Assembly: GCA_902785355.1 (NCBI GenBank)
Contig: CACZYF010000001.1
Span: 62,001 to 126,000, forward strand
Length of the DNA stretch: 64,000 nt
Direction of reading: 5' to 3'
Source: an uncultured Ruminococcus sp.
GTDB lineage: Bacteria > Bacillota > Clostridia > Oscillospirales > Acutalibacteraceae
Every line of letters begins with the position of its first letter. Position 1 is the first letter of the stretch. Position numbers and translations under genes: made by a program. The notes under the pieces were generated by a model. That model had not been told where the DNA came from and searched no databases. It worked only from the letters and a program-made list of their open reading frames with translations. This document shows positions 58,704-64,000 of this stretch, one piece after another.

Positions 58704-60773
58704 TTATTCGTCAGCCTTCGCTTCTTCGATGACCTTCTGGGCTACCTGAGCGGGAGCGTCCTCATAGCGCTCGAACTCAAAGCTGAAGGTGCCGCGGCCC
58801 TGGGTGCACTGGCGCATGAACACGGAGAAGTCAGCCATCTCAGCCATCGGGACCTCAGCCTCGACGATCTGCATGCCGCTCTCACCCGCGTTCATACCGA
58901 GAACACGACCGCGGCGCTTGTTGACCTCGCCCATGATATCGCCCATGTTAGCGTCCGGAACGTTCGCCTTCAAGGTACCGACCGGCTCCAGGAGAGCGGG
59001 CTTCGCCTGCGGGATACCCGCCTTGAACGCCAACTGAGCGGCGGTCTTGAACGCCATTTCGTTGGAGTCAACGGGATGGTACTTACCATCGTAGAGAGTC
59101 GCCTTGACGCCGACGACCGGGTAACCTGCCAGCGGGCCCTTCTTGATGGATTCCATCAGACCCTTTTCAACCGCGGGGAAGAACTGCTTCGGTACAGAAC
59201 CGCCGACGACGGCGATCTCGAACTCCAGACCCTCGCTGTCGCAGGGCTCGAACTTGATCCAGACGTCACCGTACTGACCGGAACCGCCGGACTGCTTCTT
59301 ATGCTTACCTTCTACGTCGGACTTGCCGCGAATGGTCTCGCGGTAAGCGACCTTAGGCTGCTTTAACTCAACCTCGACATTGAACTTCGCCTTCAGCTTG
59401 CTGACGACAACGTCCAGATGCTGCTCGCCCATACCGGAGAGCACCATTTCCTTGGTCTCGGGGTTGCTGACATACTTGATGGTGGGATCTTCCTCAGCCA
59501 GACGCGCCAGACCCTGAGCGACCTTATCCTCCTCGCCCTTCTTCTTCGGATATACCGCCATAGAGAAGGAAGGAGCGGGATAATCGATGCCGTCGAGGAT
59601 GACCTTGCGGGTCGGGGAACAGAGGGTATCACCGGTATTGGCGGAGGTCAGCTTCGGGATCGCGCCGATATCGCCGGCGACGACAGCGGAGGCGTCCTCC
59701 TGCTTCTTACCGCGGACGGTGAGCACCTTGGTGATGCGCTCCTGGTTACCGGTGCGCATGTTGATCAGCGGCGCGTCGGTGGAGACCTTTCCGGAAACGA
59801 CCTTGAAGTAGCTCAGCTTACCGACGAACGGGTCGGCAACGGTCTTGAAGATGATCGCAGCGGTAGCGCCCTGCTCGTTGCAGGCGATCTCTACGGGGTC
59901 GCCGTTGACATCGACAGCGGTCTCGCCGCCGTTATCGGCAGCGGTGGGAGCCAGCCATGTAATGCTGTTCAGGAACTGCTCGATACCGAAGGTGGTGGAA
60001 GCGTCGCCGCAGAACACGGGGCACAGAGAGCCGTCCTTGACGCCCTGAGATACGCCGGTGATAATCTCCTCGGGGGTGAACTCTTCCTCCATGAAGAACT
60101 TCTCCATCAATTCCTCAGAGGTCTCGGCTACGGCTTCCTTGATCGCCTCACGCAGACCCTCAAAGCGGTCGCCCATCTCGGGGATGATGGGGGTAGGCGT
60201 CACGTTGCCCTTCGCGTCATACTTATAAGCCTTATATTCGAGCAGGTTGATGTAGGTATTCGCCTGACCGTTCTCGATATGGGGAACGATTACAGGGCAT
60301 ACAGAGGGACCGAAGGTCGCCTTCAGATCCTCGAGAACGCGATAGAAGCGCGCATCCTCATCACAAACACCGTTGACGAAGAAGATCTTGGTCAGACCTT
60401 CCTTATCGGCAGCCTTGACTGCCTTCTCGGTACCGACGTTGACGCCGTCCTTGGCGGATACGACGATGACCGCGGTCTCGGCGGCACGATAGCCCTCATA
60501 TACGCCGCCCTCAAAGTCAAACAGACCGGGGGTGTCAATGATATTGATCTTGGTATTCTTCCACTCCACGGGAGCCACGGCGGTAACGATCGATACCTTG
60601 CGGCGGATCTCCTCGGGATCATAGTCGAGCTGGGTGTTGCCGTCGGCGATCTTACCCAGACGGTCGCTCGCCTTGGAAAGATACAGCATCGCCTCGGCGA
60701 CAGAGGTCTTGCCCGCGCCGGAGTGACCCGCCATAGCGATGTTTAAGATGTGTTTCGCGTCATACTGTTTCAA
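58704..60773 (-). CDS. Elongation factor G-like protein (EF-G paralogue) lacking the catalytic histidine
   Basis: The 689-residue protein has the five EF-G domains. G1 is AGHSGAGKT (15-23), as in EF-G2-type proteins. G3 is DTPGLFDF (80-87), where EF-G has DTPGHVDF, so the His needed for GTP hydrolysis on the ribosome is Leu84. Domain IV carries GGSGQYGDVWI. The start is probably TTG at 60773, since GAAAGGAG lies eight bases upstream; an earlier TTG at 60791 would require reading through this site. True EF-G genes lie in the str operon, so this is a paralogue. Its role (ribosome recycling, stress or other) is unknown. Confidence 0.9.
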   Translation of the reverse strand: MKQYDAKHILNIAMAGHSGAGKTSVAEAMLYLSKASDRLGKIADGNTQLDYDPEEIRRKVSIVTAVAPVEWKNTKINIIDTPGLFDFEGGVYEGYRAAETAVIVVSAKDGVNVGTEKAVKAADKEGLTKIFFVNGVCDEDARFYRVLEDLKATFGPSVCPVIVPHIENGQANTYINLLEYKAYKYDAKGNVTPTPIIPEMGDRFEGLREAIKEAVAETSEELMEKFFMEEEFTPEEIITGVSQGVKDGSLCPVFCGDASTTFGIEQFLNSITWLAPTAADNGGETAVDVNGDPVEIACNEQGATAAIIFKTVADPFVGKLSYFKVVSGKVSTDAPLINMRTGNQERITKVLTVRGKKQEDASAVVAGDIGAIPKLTSANTGDTLCSPTRKVILDGIDYPAPSFSMAVYPKKKGEEDKVAQGLARLAEEDPTIKYVSNPETKEMVLSGMGEQHLDVVVSKLKAKFNVEVELKQPKVAYRETIRGKSDVEGKHKKQSGGSGQYGDVWIKFEPCDSEGLEFEIAVVGGSVPKQFFPAVEKGLMESIKKGPLAGYPVVGVKATLYDGKYHPVDSNEMAFKTAAQLAFKAGIPQAKPALLEPVGTLKANVPDANMGDIMGEVNKRRGRVLGMNAGESGMQIVEAEVPMAEMADFSVFMRQCTQGRGTFSFEFERYEDAPAQVAQKVIEEAKADE

Positions 60774-60840
60774 TGTAAAAACTCCTTTCAAGAGTACTGA
60801 GTACAGATTTGCACTTGTCCGATTTCCGAACTACCATATC

Positions 60841-60869
60841 ATTATATAACAAATTTGTAAACCATACAA
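60841..60869 (-). promoter_or_regulatory. Promoter of the EF-G-like gene
   Basis: On the minus strand TTGTAT (60864-60869) and TATAAT (60841-60846) are 17 bp apart, about 68 bp upstream of the TTG start. Confidence 0.65.
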
Positions 60870-60907
60870 TAAAAAACATGCTCCGAAAGAGAAAATCCAC
60901 TAAACAT

Positions 60908-60954
60908 ATAAAAACGGAGCGCAACTTTTGTGCAATTCGCTAAAAAGTTGCGCT
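60908..60954 (-). terminator. Terminator of the kinase gene
   Basis: AGCGCAACTTTT pairs with AAAAGTTGCGCT (60918-60929 with 60943-60954). On the minus strand the stem is followed by CCGTTTTTATAT. Confidence 0.75.
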
Positions 60955-60996
60955 GTTTCTTATGATATACTCCTGTATATTAAGGCAATAATCAAA

Positions 60997-62352
60997 TTAT
61001 TTTATCTCGGTGTACCGCGCAAAGGTCTCAAACGCCCTTCCATAATCACCGTTCGCGATATCAGATTCCATCGCGTCAAAGATTTCGTTGAGCGAATCAT
61101 CCGGGAACATGGTTATAGCGGAGCCTGTAGTCGTAATATACATCTTTTTATCCTCGACGCCGATCAACAACATGATGCCGTCTGAATTGTCGCTGAAGCC
61201 GGAAAGATGGTTCTCATAATAATCAATCGAATAATCCTTGATATCCTTACCGCCCAGCGAGTTAGTTGTCACAACCGCCGTAACAAAATGATCATGGGAA
61301 TAGGAGCGATCAAGCATCTGCGCAAGCCGCGCTTCTTCTTCGGTTGTGATCAGATCGGCAAAATCCGCTACGCTGGAATAGGGTACGGTCGAAGCGGATG
61401 ACGTTGTAGTTTTTTCAGTCCGGTTCTGTACGATTATACCCATCCCAACCAGGAAGGCGAGTATCGACAAAACCATGATCACCACCGGCCATGGGTTCGA
61501 TCGTTTCACGGGCTTTGAAGGGATATAACGTACCGCAGGCTGAACCGTTTGCGCTTTCCTGACAGGATGATCCGTCGATAAATAGAGGTTTTGCAGCGCA
61601 TATGCAAGCTCCTGACAGCTCCGGAATCGCTGCTCGGGATAGAACGCGGTACATCGGCTGATTACCGCCGCCATATTCGGCGACATTCTGCCGTTCTCCT
61701 GAGGCGTACTGTTGTCCCATGGGGTAATGCCCGTAATCAGATATTTAATGGTCACGCCCAAGGCATAGATATCGGATCGAGCGTCGGTTCGTCCGTGATA
61801 CTGCTCCGGCGGCGCAAAACCGCCCGTTCCCAGCGCAATCGTATCGTTCGCCTTATCAGGGTTGAAAACTCGGGCGGTACCAAAGTCGATGATCTTAAGG
61901 CTCCCGTCGTTCTTGAGTATCACGTTGGAGGGCTTCATATCACGGTATATGATCGGTGGTTGCTGTCCATGAAGATAACTAAGCGCCTCACACAACTGTA
62001 TTGCCCATTCCCGGACGGTCTCCTCGGATTGAGGACCCTCCTGTGACAGGACGTCCTGCAGCGTGCGTCCTTCGATGTAATCCATCACCAGATACAGCGC
62101 CTCAGAATCCTCGATGATATCGACGATTCTCGGAAAGGCAGGGTAATCAAGATTTTTCATCATCTCCGCCTCGCTCTTAAGACCGTTAATGAACAACTCA
62201 TTGTTATGTTCTCCGGTCTTGCAAATCTCCTTAACAGCCCAAAGATTGCCGAGGCGTATATTCTCAGCCAAATAGACCTTAGAGGTGCCGCCTTTACTGA
62301 TATAACGTATCAGCCGATATCTGTCGTCGATCAAACTTCCGATCTCAGCCAT
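60997..62352 (-). CDS. Membrane Ser/Thr protein kinase with extracytoplasmic TPM domain
   Basis: The 451-residue protein has a Hanks-type kinase domain (12-262): glycine loop ISKGGTSKVYLAE, Lys41 in LWAVKEI, catalytic Asp138 in IIYRDMKPSNVIL (Tyr in place of the usual His), and DFGTAR. A membrane helix follows at 288-309. The outer part (325-451) resembles the TPM/DUF477 domain (SYSHDHFVTAVVTTNS, DGIMLLIGVEDKKMYITTTG). TPM domains are found in proteins linked to photosystem repair and in bacterial envelope proteins; here no PASTA repeats occur, so it is not the PrkC type. The ATG at 62352 is used; a GTG nine bases upstream is possible. Own promoter and terminator. Confidence 0.9.
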   Translation of the reverse strand: MAEIGSLIDDRYRLIRYISKGGTSKVYLAENIRLGNLWAVKEICKTGEHNNELFINGLKSEAEMMKNLDYPAFPRIVDIIEDSEALYLVMDYIEGRTLQDVLSQEGPQSEETVREWAIQLCEALSYLHGQQPPIIYRDMKPSNVILKNDGSLKIIDFGTARVFNPDKANDTIALGTGGFAPPEQYHGRTDARSDIYALGVTIKYLITGITPWDNSTPQENGRMSPNMAAVISRCTAFYPEQRFRSCQELAYALQNLYLSTDHPVRKAQTVQPAVRYIPSKPVKRSNPWPVVIMVLSILAFLVGMGIIVQNRTEKTTTSSASTVPYSSVADFADLITTEEEARLAQMLDRSYSHDHFVTAVVTTNSLGGKDIKDYSIDYYENHLSGFSDNSDGIMLLIGVEDKKMYITTTGSAITMFPDDSLNEIFDAMESDIANGDYGRAFETFARYTEIK

Positions 62353-62384
62353 TAACGACACTCTCCCTTCTCCTTGTATAAAAA

Positions 62385-62413
62385 AGTATATCATTCAGTC
62401 TGTAAAAAGTCAA
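62385..62413 (-). promoter_or_regulatory. Promoter of the kinase gene
   Basis: On the minus strand TTGACT (62408-62413) and TATACT (62385-62390) are 17 bp apart, about 33 bp upstream of the ATG. Confidence 0.7.
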
Positions 62414-62469
62414 CGGAGTATCGTCAGGTACAGTGCCGCAGGTTATCGGGAAAAATTTTGTCAAATCTA

Positions 62470-62498
62470 TTGACAACCGACGCGAAGCTCGCTATAAT
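62470..62498 (+). promoter_or_regulatory. Consensus sigma-A promoter of the feo genes
   Basis: A perfect TTGACA (62470-62475) and a perfect TATAAT (62493-62498) are 17 bp apart. Confidence 0.88.
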
Positions 62499-62507
62499 AG
62501 GTATGTG

Positions 62508-62525
62508 GGTTAGCTTGAGCTAACC
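62508..62525. promoter_or_regulatory. Candidate iron-regulator operator of feoA
   Basis: GGTTAGCTTGAGCTAACC is a perfect palindrome (8-bp arms, TG centre) placed at about the transcription start. Related TTAGCTTATGTTAA and TTAGCCTAAGCTTA lie before feoB, so a common regulator of the DtxR/IdeR type is plausible. Confidence 0.6.
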
Positions 62526-62557
62526 ATCTGCAATTATCTTCATAAAGGAGAATACAC

Positions 62558-62767
62558 ATGCCACTTACACTCGCAGCGCTCGGCGAAGAATATATCATCA
62601 AGCGAATCGGCGGAAACGCAGAGGTACGTACGCATCTGCAGAATCTGGGCTTTGTCCCCGGAGGCACCGTCACGGTCGTCAGCTCCATGGGCGGCAACCT
62701 GATCGTCAATGTAAAGGGCGCGCGCATCGCCGTCAGTAAAGAGATGGCGCAAAAGATCATGATATAA
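62558..62767 (+). CDS. feoA: FeoA domain protein (first copy)
   Basis: The 69-residue protein is a single SH3-like FeoA domain (GEEYIIKRIGGNAEVRTHLQNLGFVPG, ending in GARIAVSKEMAQKIMI). It is cytoplasmic and is thought to assist FeoB in ferrous iron uptake. AAAGGAG lies before the ATG. A second FeoA domain gene follows 82 bp later. Confidence 0.93.
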   Translation: MPLTLAALGEEYIIKRIGGNAEVRTHLQNLGFVPGGTVTVVSSMGGNLIVNVKGARIAVSKEMAQKIMI

Positions 62768-62849
62768 TATCAAGAATCGGTGAAAGAAAACATGCGAGGC
62801 AAAGCCATAATGTTACTCACCGCTTTCCAATAAAAAGGAGGCAAAACAC

Positions 62850-63071
62850 ATGAAAACTCTTAGAGATGTCGCGATCGGCGGCTCCGCAAAGGTCAAAAAG
62901 CTCCACGGTGAGGGCGCCGTCAAACGCCGCATCATGGATATGGGTATCACCAAGGGCGTCGAGGTTACTGTGCAGAAGGTAGCGCCGCTGGGCGATCCGC
63001 TCGAGATCACCGTGCGCGGCTATCAGCTGTCCATCCGCAAGGCGGACGCAGCGATGGTTGAGGTGGAATAA
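62850..63071 (+). CDS. FeoA domain protein (second copy)
   Basis: The 73-residue protein is a second FeoA domain (GGSAKVKKLHGEGAVKRRIMDMGITKGVEVTVQKVAPLGDP, ending in YQLSIRKADAAMVEVE), only distantly like the first. It matches the standard FeoA consensus (RRLMDMGL, GDPIEI) better than the first copy does. AAAGGAGG precedes the ATG. A terminator follows before feoB. Confidence 0.93.
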   Translation: MKTLRDVAIGGSAKVKKLHGEGAVKRRIMDMGITKGVEVTVQKVAPLGDPLEITVRGYQLSIRKADAAMVEVE

Positions 63072-63092
63072 GCGGTCTCCGCTTATTTTTTT
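63067..63092 (+). terminator. Terminator between the second feoA and feoB
   Basis: AATAAGCGG-TCT-CCGCTTATT is followed by TTTTT. It overlaps the stop codon. A TTGACA (63091-63096) starts in its T-run and could be the -35 box of a separate feoB promoter, though no clear -10 follows. Confidence 0.8.
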
Positions 63093-63101
63093 GACAAACG
63101 A

Positions 63102-63134
63102 TTAGCTTATGTTAACCGAATTAGCCTAAGCTTA
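63102..63134. promoter_or_regulatory. Two candidate iron-regulator operators upstream of feoB
   Basis: TTAGCTTATGTTAA (63102-63115) and TTAGCCTAAGCTTA (63121-63134) resemble the palindrome at feoA (TTAGCTTGAGCTAA). They are 19 bp apart, about two helical turns, and lie just before the feoB ribosome site. Confidence 0.5.
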
Positions 63135-63158
63135 CATCTTATGAAATGAGGTAAGGAA

Positions 63159-64000
63159 ATGAATCTGACAATTGCTTTAGCGGGTAACCCGAACAGCGGT
63201 AAAACCACTCTGTTTAACTCGCTGACAGGCTCCAACCAGTTCGTCGGTAACTGGCCGGGCGTTACGGTCGAAAAGAAGGAGGGTAAGCTCAAGAAGCACA
63301 GCGACGTGACCATCACGGACCTGCCGGGCATCTACTCGCTCTCCCCCTACACCATGGAGGAGGTCGTCGCGCGTAACTACCTGATCGAAGAACGCCCCGA
63401 CGCGATCCTCAACATCGTCGACGGCACCAACCTCGAGCGCAATCTCTATTTGACGACGCAGCTGTGCGAGCTGGGCATCCCGGTCGTGGTCGCGATCAAC
63501 ATGATGGACGTCGTAGAGAAAAACGGCTACAAGATCAACACCGCCGAGCTCAGCCGCGCCTTAGGCTGCAAGGTCGTGGAGATCTCTGCCTTAAAGGGCA
63601 GCGGCGTTCTGGATGCGGCAGAAGCCGCCATCAAGGCAGCCGAAGACAAGAAACCCGTCCCGAAGCACCCCTTCGACGGTACCGTCGAGCACGCGATCGC
63701 TCATATCGAGGAAGCGTGCGTACACGATATGCCCGAGGAACAGCAGCGCTGGTACGCGGTCAAGATCTTTGAGCGCGACGACAAGGTGATCGAGAAGCTC
63801 GGCATCAGTGAACAGACCCGCGCTCATATCGAGAAGGATATCAAGGCGGTCGAGGATGAATACGACGACGACGCGGAGTCCATCATCACCAACGAACGCT
63901 ACGTATATATCGGAAAAATCATCAACGGCGTTTATAAAAACAAGCAAAAGGGGCAGCTTTCGACCTCCGATAAGATCGACAAGGTCGTCACCAACCGCTG
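63159..64000 (+). CDS. feoB: Ferrous iron transporter FeoB, N-terminal part (cut by the window edge)
   Basis: The 280 residues present form the cytoplasmic G domain and helical GDI domain. GTPase motifs are G1 GNPNSGKTT, G2 in VTVEKKEG, G3 DLPGIYSL, G4 NMMD and G5 ISALKGSG. The insertion domain begins near residue 175. The membrane domain, with gates and Cys, lies beyond the window. The ATG at 63159 has GAGGTAAGG upstream. It forms the Fe2+ permease with the two FeoA proteins. Confidence 0.96.
   Translation, partial: MNLTIALAGNPNSGKTTLFNSLTGSNQFVGNWPGVTVEKKEGKLKKHSDVTITDLPGIYSLSPYTMEEVVARNYLIEERPDAILNIVDGTNLERNLYLTTQLCELGIPVVVAINMMDVVEKNGYKINTAELSRALGCKVVEISALKGSGVLDAAEAAIKAAEDKKPVPKHPFDGTVEHAIAHIEEACVHDMPEEQQRWYAVKIFERDDKVIEKLGISEQTRAHIEKDIKAVEDEYDDDAESIITNERYVYIGKIINGVYKNKQKGQLSTSDKIDKVVTNR

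Overview
The window is a chromosomal stretch from a spore-forming Clostridia (Firmicutes) bacterium, most likely a Ruminococcus-like member of the Oscillospiraceae/Ruminococcaceae. The grounds are spoIIE, two secreted dockerin proteins (one with a starch-binding-like module, one with a CotH domain), a T-box, consensus sigma-A promoters with AGGAGG ribosome sites, roughly even GC in coding DNA, and many short palindromic repeats between genes. No rRNA, tRNA, CRISPR array, prophage or complete insertion sequence was seen. This assignment is inference; no species is claimed.

Layout. 1-5 kb: a ClC transporter, a dockerin protein and mgtE, the last behind a long leader that resembles a divergent M-box. 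5-8.3 kb: a membrane protein, a PAP2 phosphatase, a lipase-fold protein and a YD-repeat-like lipoprotein. 8.5-13.6 kb (minus): rpe, a large protein that looks like a catalytically dead P-type ATPase, rlmB and a DUF6512-like membrane protein. 14-20.6 kb: a MecA-like adaptor, a GH13 glucosidase, spoIIE between two copies of a 200-bp palindromic element, and a CrtI-like oxidoreductase. 20.7-29 kb (minus): a complete arginine cluster argG-H-C-J-B-D-F. 29-32.3 kb: a preQ1/queuosine operon queD-queE-folE-queC-queF behind a switchable leader with a terminator. 32.4-42.7 kb: trmB, an FG-GAP lipoprotein, a two-component system, yqhQ-like/prmC, then recA-recX-rimO-pgsA. 42.8-45.4 kb: a cysteine T-box with cysE-cysS. 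45.4-50.8 kb: a NodB deacetylase, an unknown three-gene operon, a GH25 lysozyme, luxS, a MITE-like element, a small membrane protein and trmL. 50.9-54.6 kb: pgk (disrupted), tpiA and gpmI. 54.7-58.6 kb: a flavodoxin, an HTH/membrane-protein pair with its own operator array, the CotH-dockerin protein and a membrane protein. 58.7-64 kb: an EF-G paralogue lacking the catalytic His, a Ser/Thr kinase with a TPM domain, and feoA-feoA-feoB, with feoB cut by the window edge.

Most of the window is housekeeping. The unusual parts are the pseudo-P-type ATPase, the damaged pgk, the leader RNAs upstream of queD and mgtE, the operator arrays at the HTH pair and the feo genes, the tandem-duplicated unknown protein at 47.3-47.8 kb, and several families of palindromic repeats, two of which appear to have supplied the C-terminal codons of neighbouring genes.
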